A DNA stretch of 64,000 nt. It comes from Chitinimonas taiwanensis DSM 18899 (GTDB lineage: Bacteria > Pseudomonadota > Gammaproteobacteria > Burkholderiales > Chitinimonadaceae). A program made the position numbers and the translations under genes. This document shows, piece after piece, positions 45,296 through 54,108 of the stretch. Positions within the stretch are counted from its first letter, which is position 1. The number at the start of each line of letters is the position of its first letter. A model generated the notes under the pieces. It worked only from the letters and a program-made list of their open reading frames with translations. It was not told where the DNA came from and searched no databases. The stretch covers positions 124,001-188,000 of the forward strand of contig NZ_FPKR01000007.1 of NCBI RefSeq assembly GCF_900119825.1, written 5' to 3'.

Positions 45296-46729
45296 ATGTC
45301 TGCCACACCACTTCTACCCGCCGGCCTGCGTCGCCTCGGGCCCGCCTTCTTCAGCGAAGTACAGTCCGAGCCGGTGCGCAGCCCGCAGATGGCCGCCTGG
45401 AATGCCGAGCTGGCCGAGCAGCTAGGCCTGCCCGCCCAGCCGACCGAGGCCTTGTGCGAGGGGCTGGCCGGCAATGCGCTGCTGAGTGAGGCCGCACCGA
45501 TTGCCAGCGTGTATGCCGGCCACCAGTTCGGCGTGTGGGCTGGCCAGCTGGGCGACGGGCGTGCCATGTTGCTGGGCGAGCTGGCCGGGCAGGAGATCCA
45601 GCTCAAGGGCGCCGGCCAGACGCCGTATTCGCGTCGCGCCGATGGGCGCGCAGTGCTGCGCTCCAGCATCCGCGAATACCTGTGTTCGGAAGCCATGCAC
45701 GGGCTCGGCATTCCCACCACGCGCGCGCTGGCCCTGGTGGCCAGCCCCGAGCCGGTCTGGCGCGAAACGCTGGAGACCGCCGCCATCGTCACCCGCGTGG
45801 CGCCGTCCTTCTTGCGCTTTGGCCACTTCGAGCATTTCTACTACCGCCAGGACCATGCGGCGCTGCGCGCGCTGGCCGATTACGCGATGGCGCGCTATTT
45901 CCCGCATCTGCAGGGCGAGGCCCATCCCTATCAGGCGCTCTTGGACGAGGTGGTCGAGCGCACCGCCGAGCTGATCGCCGACTGGCAGGCGGTCGGCTTC
46001 TGCCATGGGGTGATGAATACCGACAATATGTCGCTGCTGGGGCTGACCATTGATTACGGCCCGTTCGGCTTTCTGGATGGCTTTGATGCCGGCCATGTCT
46101 GCAACCATTCCGACCATCAGGGACGCTATGCCTATGGCCAGCAGCCCGAGGTCGGCCTGTTCAATCTGAACTGTCTGGCCCAGGCCCTGCTGCCGTTGCT
46201 GGAGCGCGAGGAGGCGATTGCTGCGCTCAGGCGCTACCAGGGCGATTTCGAAGCCGCGCTGGCAGAGCGCTTTCGCGCCAAGCTGGGCTTGGTGGTGGAG
46301 GATGCTGATGACTGGCAGCTGTTCACCCGCCTGTTCGATCTGCTGCAGGCTGGCAAGACCGACTGGACGATCTTTTGGCGCGCGCTGAGCCGCTTTGACA
46401 GCCAGGGGCTGAATGCGCCGATCCGCGATCTCTTCGTGGACCGGCCGGCCTTTGACGCCTGGGCCTGGGACTATAAGGCGCGCCTGGCGGCCGAGGGCCG
46501 CCCGCAGGCCGAGCGTCAGGCGGCCATGCTGGCGGTGAATCCGAAATACATCCTGCGCAATCACCTGGCCGAGCAGGCGATACGTGCAGCCAAGGATGGC
46601 GATTTCAGCGAGATCAGCCGGCTACAGGCCTTGCTGGCGCGGCCGTTTGACGAGCACCCGGCCTTCGAGTCCTATGCTGGCCTGCCGCCCGATTGGGCGA
46701 GCACGCTGTCGGTCAGCTGCTCGTCCTGA
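45296..46729 (+). CDS. selO: Protein adenylyltransferase SelO (YdiU family)
   Basis: A 477-residue pseudokinase-fold enzyme that transfers AMP from ATP to protein hydroxyls and responds to oxidative stress. [42 protein letters not shown] and [13 protein letters not shown] are the family signatures. The C-terminal SCSS carries Cys475 where some organisms use selenocysteine; it forms a redox switch in known members. Length matches E. coli SelO. Confidence 0.95.
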   Translation: MSATPLLPAGLRRLGPAFFSEVQSEPVRSPQMAAWNAELAEQLGLPAQPTEALCEGLAGNALLSEAAPIASVYAGHQFGVWAGQLGDGRAMLLGELAGQEIQLKGAGQTPYSRRADGRAVLRSSIREYLCSEAMHGLGIPTTRALALVASPEPVWRETLETAAIVTRVAPSFLRFGHFEHFYYRQDHAALRALADYAMARYFPHLQGEAHPYQALLDEVVERTAELIADWQAVGFCHGVMNTDNMSLLGLTIDYGPFGFLDGFDAGHVCNHSDHQGRYAYGQQPEVGLFNLNCLAQALLPLLEREEAIAALRRYQGDFEAALAERFRAKLGLVVEDADDWQLFTRLFDLLQAGKTDWTIFWRALSRFDSQGLNAPIRDLFVDRPAFDAWAWDYKARLAAEGRPQAERQAAMLAVNPKYILRNHLAEQAIRAAKDGDFSEISRLQALLARPFDEHPAFESYAGLPPDWASTLSVSCSS

Positions 46730-46753
46730 GCGCCGGCCCGCCCCACGGGCCGT

Positions 46754-48331
46754 TTACTTCCAGCGCAGCCTTTCCACCTTGAAGCTGTCGTTCGGCGTGG
46801 GCTCCACGCCCAGGAGCTGGCTGTCGTGTACGACCACGGGCACGCCCCAGGCCAGGGTGGTGAACGGGACTTCCTCGGCCAGGATCTTCTGCACCGCGAT
46901 ATAGGACTTGGCGCGCGCGGCCTGGCTGGTGGCCACCCGCGCCTCGTCCAGCGCGGCATCGGCGCGCGCATTGCACCACTGGGCGAAGTTGTAGCCGTTC
47001 TTGGCCGCATCGCAGCTGGCCAGATTGCTGTAGAAGCCATCCGGGTCGAGCGCACCGCTCCAACCACTCAGCATGCTCGGCGCCTCGCCCGCGCGCGCCT
47101 TCTTCACCAGCTCCACCCATTCCACATTCACCAGGTTCAGCTTCACACCCAGCTTGGCCCAGTCGGCCTGGACCAGCTCGGCGCTCAGGCGGAAGTTCGG
47201 GTTGGTGCCGGAGCCGCCCGGGCGCACCCACATCTCGGCCTCGAAACCATTCGGATAACCGGCCTCGGCCAGCAGCTTGCGCGCGCGCGCAAAGTCGGGC
47301 GCGGCAGGCTTGACCGCCTCCACGCCCCACAGGCTGCGCGGCGAATAGGGTGTGGTGGCGACCTCGGCGCGGCCGTCGAACACGCTCTTCACAATGGCGG
47401 CGCGGTCGATGACCATGGCCAGTGCCTGGCGCACGCGCTTGTCGTCGAAGGGCTTCTTGCCGGCATTGAAGAACAGCTGGGCGCTGGACTGCACACGCAG
47501 TGGGGTGAGGGTGAACTTGGGCTTGCCCTCGAAGCGCGGCAGGTCCTGCGGCTTGATGTTGTCGGCCAGCTGGCATTCGCCGGCCAGCAGTTTCTGCGCA
47601 CGTACGGCCGGGTCGCTCACGGTGGCGATGATCAGCTTGGGAATGGCCGGCTTCTGGCGCCAGTAGCGCGGGTTCGCCTCGTAGCGCGCCTGGGCGCCCT
47701 TGTCGAACTTGATCAGCTGGTAGGGCCCGGTGCCGATAGGCTGGCTACTGACCAGGCCCGGCGTGCCAGCACGCTCGAGCTGCTGGCCATATTCGGCCGA
47801 CACCACGGCCAGGGCTGGGTGAGCAAAACGCTCCAGCAGGGGCGCATACGGCTTGTTCAGCGTCAGGCGCACCGTGTAGTCGTCAAGCTTTTCCACTGCC
47901 TTGAACAAATTCTTCCAGTCGCCCGAGTTGGCGTAGGGGAAGCCGGCCGGCGCAGCCTTGGCGCCCGGGTGGCTAGTGTCGATCTGGCGCTGCAGCGTCC
48001 ATAGCACATCGTCGGCATTGAAGTCGCGGCTGGGCTTGAAGACCTCGCTGCGCTGCCATTTGACCCCGCGCCGCAGCGTGAAGGTGTAGCTGAGGCCATC
48101 GGGCGAGATGGTCCAGCGTTCGGCCAGGCTGGGACTGAACTTGAACGGGCCAGGCTCGTATTCGATCAGATTGTTGTACAGCTTGGCGGCCGAAGCCTGG
48201 TGGGTGGTGTTATTGGCGCTTTGGGCCGGGTCGAAGCCATCCGGGTCGGCATCGGCGCAGATCACCAAGGTTTTGGCGGCAAAGGCGCTGCTGCTGGCCA
48301 GGGCAAGGAAAAGCAGGGTAAGGCGCGGCAT
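46754..48331 (-). CDS. Orphan dipeptide/oligopeptide-type ABC solute-binding protein (family 5), copy 3
   Basis: A 525-residue periplasmic protein with signal peptide (LTLLFLALASSSAFA). CADADPDGFDPAQS, YNNLIEYEPG, FNADDVLWTLQRQ and IGTGPYQLIKFDKG mark the DppA family. It is more diverged from copies 1 and 2 than they are from each other. No permease genes adjoin. Confidence 0.9.
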   Translation of the reverse strand: MPRLTLLFLALASSSAFAAKTLVICADADPDGFDPAQSANNTTHQASAAKLYNNLIEYEPGPFKFSPSLAERWTISPDGLSYTFTLRRGVKWQRSEVFKPSRDFNADDVLWTLQRQIDTSHPGAKAAPAGFPYANSGDWKNLFKAVEKLDDYTVRLTLNKPYAPLLERFAHPALAVVSAEYGQQLERAGTPGLVSSQPIGTGPYQLIKFDKGAQARYEANPRYWRQKPAIPKLIIATVSDPAVRAQKLLAGECQLADNIKPQDLPRFEGKPKFTLTPLRVQSSAQLFFNAGKKPFDDKRVRQALAMVIDRAAIVKSVFDGRAEVATTPYSPRSLWGVEAVKPAAPDFARARKLLAEAGYPNGFEAEMWVRPGGSGTNPNFRLSAELVQADWAKLGVKLNLVNVEWVELVKKARAGEAPSMLSGWSGALDPDGFYSNLASCDAAKNGYNFAQWCNARADAALDEARVATSQAARAKSYIAVQKILAEEVPFTTLAWGVPVVVHDSQLLGVEPTPNDSFKVERLRWK

Positions 48332-48409
48332 GGGGCTTCCTCATGGCGGCGGCGCAGGACTTGGCTACGCGGCGCGCGGGGTTTGATCGGACGATAAACC
48401 GGGGGGAAT

Positions 48410-48428
48410 CAGCACCGTGGCGGTGCTG
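48410..48428 (-). terminator. Hairpin after the 7TMR cyclase gene
   Basis: CAGCACCG and CGGTGCTG form a perfect eight-base stem around TGG. It lies between the cyclase stop and family-5 binding-protein copy 3. No T-run follows, so its role is uncertain. Confidence 0.35.
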
Positions 48429-48511
48429 CGCGATCCAGGCGGATGCTGGCCTGTGGCGCGTCGGCTGTCCAGCCCTAGGGACATGCGCGTAGCCCGACTG
48501 CGGCCAGCGCG

Positions 48512-50281
48512 CTACGCGGTGCCGAGCGGCGCCTGCTGGGCGTCGCCCAATTCATCGGCAAAGGCGAAGCCCGCATGGTGGCTGGCCTTGACCTCATACA
48601 TGGCCTTATCGGCGGCGCGCAGCAGCTGGGCCAGGCTCTGGCCGTGCTCGGGGTAGAGTGCCAGGCCCACGCTGCTGCCCACTTCCAGTGCGCGGCCATC
48701 CACGCTGATTGGCATGCCGATACGATCGATCAGGCGCACCGCGATATTGGACAGGATATTGCGCTCATACAGGCCATTGAGCAGCACCACGAATTCATCG
48801 CCGCCCAGGCGCGCCACCACATCGCCATCGCGCACCTGCTCGGCCAGACGGTGCGCAACCTCGATCAGCACCTTATCGCCGGCCTCATGGCCGTACTGGT
48901 CATTGATCGGCTTGAAGCGGTTCAGGTCGATCAGCAGCAGCGTGTGCTGGCCGCTCAACAGCAGGTTGTCGGCGCGCGCTTGCAGGCCGGCGCGGTTGTA
49001 GCTGCCGGTCAGCGGGTCGGTTTCTGCCGCGGCCGCCAGCACATGGGTGCGCGCGCGCAGCTCGCGGTTGCGTAGCTGCATCATGCGCACCCGGCTGCCC
49101 AGCGCCAGCGCAAAGATCACCACCTCCACCGCCGCACCGATCTGCAGGCCCAGTGCATGCACGAGCGGCATATTGATCAAGCCGCGGTTATGCGCAATCA
49201 CCAGCAGCACGGTGATAAACAGACTGATCTGTCCGGCCAGATACCAGCGCGCAGGATGGTAGTGACGGCGCATGGCCAGGATGGCGGCGCTGACCATCAG
49301 CACCGTGCCCAGCGCGGCGATCAGCTCTGTGGCGCCTTGCGACCAGGCCGGGGCGCCCAGCAGGCCGGCAATCGGTGCGGCGGCGGCCAGTGCCACCAGC
49401 AGGTGGCTGAGCAGGTAGAGCTTGGGTGTGTAGCGACGCATATCGAGGAAATGGCGTCCGAACATCAGCCCGCTCAGCACCCAGAGCGGCGGCGCCAGGC
49501 TGTAGCACAGTTGGCTGAGCATGGGCGCATCGGGAAACAGATAGTGCGCGACATGGCCGTTGTAGCTGCTGACGCTGAGCAGGGCGAAGGCCACGGTCAG
49601 CACATACCAGCCATAGGCGCGGTCGCGAAATACCAGCAACAGCAAGAGGTTGTAGGCCAGCATGGCGGCCAGCACGCCGTAGCACAGGCCATCGAGCAAC
49701 TGGCGGCGGTATTGCGTCTGGCTGTGCTGACCCAGCTCGACCAGCTTGGCCGTGTAGTAATGCGGCATGTCCGAGCGCAGGCGCAGATACAGCGTGTAAC
49801 GGCCATCGGCGGGCAGGCGCAGCGGGATGGCGATATTTTCGGCACCGAGCGGGCGCTGGCTGAACGGGTAGTTGAAGCCGAAACGCAGCGGGGCCTGCAG
49901 CGCCGCACCACCGTCACGATAGGGGCCGAAGAAGCGCACATCGTGCAGCGCAATCGCCGGCAGGGTCAGCACCCAGGTCGGGCCGGCCTTGGCCTCGATA
50001 TCGAAGCGCAGCCAGTACACGCGCGGGTCGTAGTTGAAGCGGATCTGCGCCGGGTAGTGGAACTGGCTGAGCGGCATGGCCCGCACGGCATCGATGTCGG
50101 CTTGTGCACTGCTATCGATGAATACGGCGGTCTTTCCCTCCGCCGATACGCCGTCCGGGCCTTCATGCAGCGTCAGCCAGCGTGGCTGGCTATCCGTGGC
50201 CGCGGCCTGCGCCGCGAGGGCAGGGGCAAGCAGCATCAGCAACAGGAGGAGGACACGCAGCACTGTGGGAGGAATCCGCAA
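48512..50281 (-). CDS. Diguanylate cyclase with 7TMR-DISM sensor
   Basis: A 589-residue membrane cyclase. A signal peptide, then an extracellular 7TMR-DISMED2-like beta domain (about 35-185, with RVYWLRFDIEA), then seven membrane segments (about 205-405), then a GGDEF domain (about 430-575) with RLGGDEF intact and RDGD as inhibitory site. DISM sensors are thought to read carbohydrate or other extracellular ligands. Monocistronic. Confidence 0.92.
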   Translation of the reverse strand: MRIPPTVLRVLLLLLMLLAPALAAQAAATDSQPRWLTLHEGPDGVSAEGKTAVFIDSSAQADIDAVRAMPLSQFHYPAQIRFNYDPRVYWLRFDIEAKAGPTWVLTLPAIALHDVRFFGPYRDGGAALQAPLRFGFNYPFSQRPLGAENIAIPLRLPADGRYTLYLRLRSDMPHYYTAKLVELGQHSQTQYRRQLLDGLCYGVLAAMLAYNLLLLLVFRDRAYGWYVLTVAFALLSVSSYNGHVAHYLFPDAPMLSQLCYSLAPPLWVLSGLMFGRHFLDMRRYTPKLYLLSHLLVALAAAAPIAGLLGAPAWSQGATELIAALGTVLMVSAAILAMRRHYHPARWYLAGQISLFITVLLVIAHNRGLINMPLVHALGLQIGAAVEVVIFALALGSRVRMMQLRNRELRARTHVLAAAAETDPLTGSYNRAGLQARADNLLLSGQHTLLLIDLNRFKPINDQYGHEAGDKVLIEVAHRLAEQVRDGDVVARLGGDEFVVLLNGLYERNILSNIAVRLIDRIGMPISVDGRALEVGSSVGLALYPEHGQSLAQLLRAADKAMYEVKASHHAGFAFADELGDAQQAPLGTA

Positions 50282-50390
50282 GGAGGGCCGCCGGACGGTA
50301 GCGACGCTTCAGCCTAGTCGGCCTGCCTGCGCAGGGCAAGGCAGGTGCTTTATTCCAATGACATGTGCGTTTGCGCTACAACAAGGCGGC

Positions 50391-51119
50391 CTAGAACCAC
50401 TCTGCATCGGGCAGCTTGGCGAACACCCGACGCAGGCCCTCGCCCCAGCCGCGGCGCAGCTTATTGAAATAGGGGTCATCGGCATCGATGCGGTGCGGCT
50501 CGGCTGGGGCGAAACTGTCGGCCGGGTAGAGCAGCATATCGATGGGCAGACCGACCGAGAGATTGCTGCGTATGGTCGAGTCGAAGGAGATCAGCGTGCA
50601 TTTGGCCGCATCGTGCAGCGAGGTGTCGCGTGCGATCACCCGGTCGATGATGGGCTTGCCGTATTTCGATTCGCCGATCTGGAAATAGGGCGTGTCTTCG
50701 CCCGCCTCGATGAAATTGCCTTGCGGATACACATGAAACAGCCGCGTGCTCTCGCCGCGTATCTGCCCGCCCACGATGAAGTTGCCGCCGAAATCCACGC
50801 CCTGGCCGAGCGTAGCGCTGCTGCTATCGCGCGCCACCACTTCCTTGACGGTATTGCCGACAAGCACGGCCGCCTCGTACAGATTGGCCACATTGTGCAG
50901 ATTGGCCACCTCGTGGGCCAGGCGCTGGCGCAGTAGGCTGATCACGCTCTGGGTGGTGGCCAGATTGCCGGCCGACAGCAGCACGATCAGCCGCTCGCCC
51001 GGCAACTCGAACACATGCATCTTGCGGTAGGTGGCGATATGGTCGACGCCGGCATTGGTGCGCGAGTCGGAGGCGAACAGCAGGCCGGCTTCCAGCCGCA
51101 TGGCAACACAGTAGGTCAT
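50391..51119 (-). CDS. Anbu, bacterial proteasome-homologue peptidase
   Basis: A 242-residue member of the Anbu (ancestral beta subunit) branch of the proteasome/HslV family. MTYCVAMRLEAGLLFASDSRTNAGVDHI at the start places Thr2 as the N-terminal nucleophile after Met removal. GQGVDFGGNFIVGGQI and ISFDSTIRSNLSVGLP are typical of Anbu. Known Anbu forms self-assembled helical or ring-like particles without an ATPase; proteolytic activity is debated. It is the last gene of the operon beginning at 55538, 108 bases after the transglutaminase gene. Confidence 0.92.
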   Translation of the reverse strand: MTYCVAMRLEAGLLFASDSRTNAGVDHIATYRKMHVFELPGERLIVLLSAGNLATTQSVISLLRQRLAHEVANLHNVANLYEAAVLVGNTVKEVVARDSSSATLGQGVDFGGNFIVGGQIRGESTRLFHVYPQGNFIEAGEDTPYFQIGESKYGKPIIDRVIARDTSLHDAAKCTLISFDSTIRSNLSVGLPIDMLLYPADSFAPAEPHRIDADDPYFNKLRRGWGEGLRRVFAKLPDAEWF

Positions 51120-51227
51120 AGGCGAAGGCTTGAGAGGTGAAACGGCACCCGCCCGTTGCGGGAATGTCTGCGGTGAGTTTAGCGCGATACGGCGCCGACT
51201 TTGTGGTGACGAGCCCGCCGGCGCGAC

Positions 51228-52031
51228 TTACTGATCGGCCTGGCTGGCGTGCACCACTTGCACCATGGCCTGCATCGCTTCGCCGCCGCCGCCGCTGCGT
51301 ACGCCGCGCACCGGGCAGGCGTCGAGATAGTCGAGGCCGATGGCCAGCTTCACATGTCGGCCGGCGGCCAGGCACTGATTGCTGACATCGAAACCCAGCC
51401 AGCCGCCCTCTATCCAGACCTCGGCCCAGGCATGGCTGGCCACATGCTCGGTATCGGCGGCCAGATAGCCGCTGACATAGCGTGCCGGCACACCGAGCAG
51501 GCGCGCGCAGGCGGCAAACACCTGGGCATGGTCCTGGCAGACGCCACTGGCCTGGGCGAAGGCCTGGGCGGCCGGGGTGGCGACATCGGTGCTACCGGGC
51601 GTATAGGGCATGCGCTCGCCCAGCGCCGCCATCAGCGCCAGCAGGCCCTGGCGCGGTGTGCCTTGCACGGCATGGGCAAAATCCTGCACAAAGCGCTGCA
51701 GGCCTGCATCGGCCTGGGTCAGCAGCGAATCACGCAGGAAGAGCTGCGGCGGCAGGCGGTTGTCGGTTTCCGGCTCGGCCGGTGCATCGCTGGTTTCCAC
51801 CACGCCATGCGCGCGCAGGTGGATTTCGCCATGCGGCTTGTCCAGGGTCAGTACATGCAGGGTATTGCCATAGGCGTCCAGGCCCTGGCTGGCGCGGGCC
51901 GGCAGGTCGAGCTGCCAGCTCAGCACGCGCTGGCGCGACGAACTGGTCGGGGTCAGGCGCAGGTATTGGGTGCTGCGCGTGACCGGGCTGTCGTAGCGGT
52001 AGTGGGTGTCGTGTTCGATGGCGAGGTGCAT
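51228..52031 (-). CDS. Transglutaminase-like cysteine peptidase (Anbu operon)
   Basis: A 267-residue protein with an N-terminal beta-rich domain typical of bacterial transglutaminase-like proteins (IEHDTHYRYDSPVTRSTQYLRL). A papain-like core follows with Cys in SGVCQDHAQ near residue 166, His in SHAWAEVW near residue 203 and Asp in GFDVSN near residue 217, so the triad is complete. Such members usually cut or make isopeptide bonds. Core partner of the alpha-E, ATP-grasp and Anbu genes. Confidence 0.9.
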   Translation of the reverse strand: MHLAIEHDTHYRYDSPVTRSTQYLRLTPTSSSRQRVLSWQLDLPARASQGLDAYGNTLHVLTLDKPHGEIHLRAHGVVETSDAPAEPETDNRLPPQLFLRDSLLTQADAGLQRFVQDFAHAVQGTPRQGLLALMAALGERMPYTPGSTDVATPAAQAFAQASGVCQDHAQVFAACARLLGVPARYVSGYLAADTEHVASHAWAEVWIEGGWLGFDVSNQCLAAGRHVKLAIGLDYLDACPVRGVRSGGGGEAMQAMVQVVHASQADQ

Positions 52032-52068
52032 GCGGCTGGCCTTGGGCGTCGGTGTGGGGTGGGCGTGC

Positions 52069-52563
52069 TTAGAGCAGCAGCTGCCAGTAGGCGGTATCGA
52101 TCCAGCGCCCCTGCTTGAAGCCGGTCTGCTCGAACAGGGCGGCCGGCTTGAAACCGAGCTTGGCATGCAATGCCTCGCTGGCCGGATTGGGCAGCGCGAT
52201 GCCGCCGATCACCGTGTGCTTGCCGCTGGCACGCAATGCCCCGATCAGCGCGCTATATAGCTGGCGGCCCAGCCCCAGCCCGCGCGCGGCCTGGGCCAGG
52301 TAGACCGAGCTTTCCACCGAGTGGCGGTAGGCGGGGCGTACGCGCCATTTGCTTGCATAGGCGTAGCCGAGTAGCAGACCATCCTGCTCGGCCACCAGCC
52401 AGGGCAGCCCATCCTCGTGCACGGAAGCGATGCGGCTAGCCATCTCGGCCGTGCTGACCGGCTGCTCCTCGAAACTGATCACAGTCTCCTGCACATAGGG
52501 GTTGTAGATGGCGGCAATGGCGGCCGCGTCGTCCTGCGTGGCGTGACGGATGTGTACGGACAT
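52069..52563 (-). CDS. GNAT acetyltransferase, phosphinothricin/methionine sulfoximine type, inside the Anbu operon
   Basis: A 164-residue GNAT of the Pat/Bar/MddA subfamily: IYNPYVQETVISFEEQPVS, SVYLAQAARGLGLGRQLYSAL and IALPNPASEALHAKLGF are typical. These enzymes acetylate the amino group of methionine sulfoximine, phosphinothricin or related amino acids, that is glutamine-synthetase-type inhibitors. It lies three bases after the alpha-E gene and 37 before the transglutaminase gene, so it is an operon member, not a stray neighbour. Confidence 0.85.
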   Translation of the reverse strand: MSVHIRHATQDDAAAIAAIYNPYVQETVISFEEQPVSTAEMASRIASVHEDGLPWLVAEQDGLLLGYAYASKWRVRPAYRHSVESSVYLAQAARGLGLGRQLYSALIGALRASGKHTVIGGIALPNPASEALHAKLGFKPAALFEQTGFKQGRWIDTAYWQLLL

Positions 52564-52566
52564 GGT

Positions 52567-53535
52567 TCAGGTCGCTTCCAGATAGGCTTCGCGCACCGCT
52601 TCGCTGATGCGTGCCGAGCGTTGCAGAAAACCGGTCAGCCATTCATGCAGGCCGAGCGCCAGGATCTCATCCACCGAGCCGTATTCGATCTGGATGGCCA
52701 ATTTGCCGGCCAGCTTCTTCACATCGCGCCCGGCATCTTGCGCGCCGATGCCAGCCTCGATCTGCGGCAGGATGGCGCGGATTTCGTCGCAGCAGGCACG
52801 CAGGCTGCGCGGCACATCGGGGCGCAGGATCAAGAGTTCGGTTACACGCCGGCCATCCAGTGCATCGCGGTAGGCGGCGTGGTAGGCCTCGAAGGCGGAC
52901 AGCGAGCGCAGCAGTGCGCTCCAGGCGTAGAAGTCGGGTGCGCTCTCGGCCGGCGCATCTACCGGCATCAGGCTGGGCTGGGCCGGGGCAATCAGCTGCG
53001 ATTTCACATCGAGCAGGCGGGCGGTGTTGTCGGCGCGTTCGATAAAGGTGCCCAGGCGGATAAAGCAGTAGGCATCATTGCGCTGCAGCGTGCCATAGGT
53101 GGCGCCGCGGAACAGGTGCGAGCGCTCCTTCACCCAGTCGAAAAAGGCCGACACGCTGGGAATGCCGCGCTTGGGCATTTCCTTGGCTTCCAGCCAGGTG
53201 GCATTGATCGCCTCCCACATCTCGCTGGTGATCTGGCCGCGCACCGCATGGGCGTTTTCGCGCGCGAACTTCAGGCAGCTGAGCACCGAGGTCGGGTTGT
53301 CGAGATCGAGCGCCATGAAGTTGAACAGCTGTTCGGCCGCTAGCTTGTCGTGCTTGGCATGGTAGGCATCCAGGCTGCCGGTGACCGCCAGTGGCGCGGC
53401 CAGCTCGGTGGTGGCGCCGCGCGACTGCGGCAGCAGTGACAGCGAGTGGGTCACATCGAGCATGCGCACCAGGTTCTCGGCGCGCTCCAGATAGCGGCTC
53501 ATCCAATACAGCTGCGAAGCGGTACGCGACAGCAT
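52567..53535 (-). CDS. Alpha-E domain protein (Anbu operon)
   Basis: A 322-residue, nearly all-helical protein matching the alpha-E family: MLSRTASQLYWMSRYLERAENLVRM at the N-terminus. Alpha-E proteins travel with circularly permuted ATP-grasp, transglutaminase-like and Anbu genes and are proposed to act in peptide ligation or tagging. The start codon abuts the TGA of the upstream GNAT gene (TGAATG), with GAGG inside that gene. Confidence 0.9.
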   Translation of the reverse strand: MLSRTASQLYWMSRYLERAENLVRMLDVTHSLSLLPQSRGATTELAAPLAVTGSLDAYHAKHDKLAAEQLFNFMALDLDNPTSVLSCLKFARENAHAVRGQITSEMWEAINATWLEAKEMPKRGIPSVSAFFDWVKERSHLFRGATYGTLQRNDAYCFIRLGTFIERADNTARLLDVKSQLIAPAQPSLMPVDAPAESAPDFYAWSALLRSLSAFEAYHAAYRDALDGRRVTELLILRPDVPRSLRACCDEIRAILPQIEAGIGAQDAGRDVKKLAGKLAIQIEYGSVDEILALGLHEWLTGFLQRSARISEAVREAYLEAT

Positions 53536-54108
53536 TCAGGCCTCACTTTCGGCGCCGGGCAGCGGGTTCAGGCTGCGCTCGATCAATAGCTTGTAATAGA
53601 GGGCGGTTGGGCGAAGGCGGCCGTCCGGGCTGGCGGCGTAGTCAGGAATCTCGCCCACCCGCGTGTAGCCAAGCGACTGGTAAAGCGCCTCGGCGCCCGA
53701 GCCGGCTTCGGTATCCAGGAAAAGCAGCCCGCGTTCGAGCTTGCGCGCCTTGCCCTCCAGCGCTGCCATCAGCAAGCTGGCAATGCCTTGGCCGCGCCAG
53801 TCGGCATGCACCATCAGCTTGCACACCTCGGCACGGTTGCGCCCATTGGCACGTGGGCAGGGCGAGAGCTGCACGGTGCCGACCAGCTGACCGGCCACAC
53901 GGGCCACCCAGAGCCATTCCCCGTCCGGCAGGCCTGCGCAGACCGCCTGCCAGTAGGCTTGGGCTTCGCCCTGGGCGAGCGGGGCCAAAAAGCCGATACT
54001 CGCGCCGTGCGCGACGGTGTGCACAAGCAGCTCGGCCAGCTCCGCCACCAGCGCCGGTGCCTCGCTGGCGTCGACCAGCGTGATCTCCAATGCCAAGGGG
54101 GCATTCAT
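53536..54108 (-). CDS. GNAT acetyltransferase inside the Anbu operon
   Basis: A 190-residue GNAT with the acetyl-CoA motif HADWRGQGIASLLMAALEGKA near residue 97 and a YQSLGYTRVGEIPDYA end. The subfamily is that of general acetyltransferases with an aspartate/glutamate-rich N-terminus; substrate unknown. It overlaps the ATP-grasp gene by four bases and abuts the alpha-E gene, so it is placed between two core Anbu-operon genes. Confidence 0.85.
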   Translation of the reverse strand: MNAPLALEITLVDASEAPALVAELAELLVHTVAHGASIGFLAPLAQGEAQAYWQAVCAGLPDGEWLWVARVAGQLVGTVQLSPCPRANGRNRAEVCKLMVHADWRGQGIASLLMAALEGKARKLERGLLFLDTEAGSGAEALYQSLGYTRVGEIPDYAASPDGRLRPTALYYKLLIERSLNPLPGAESEA

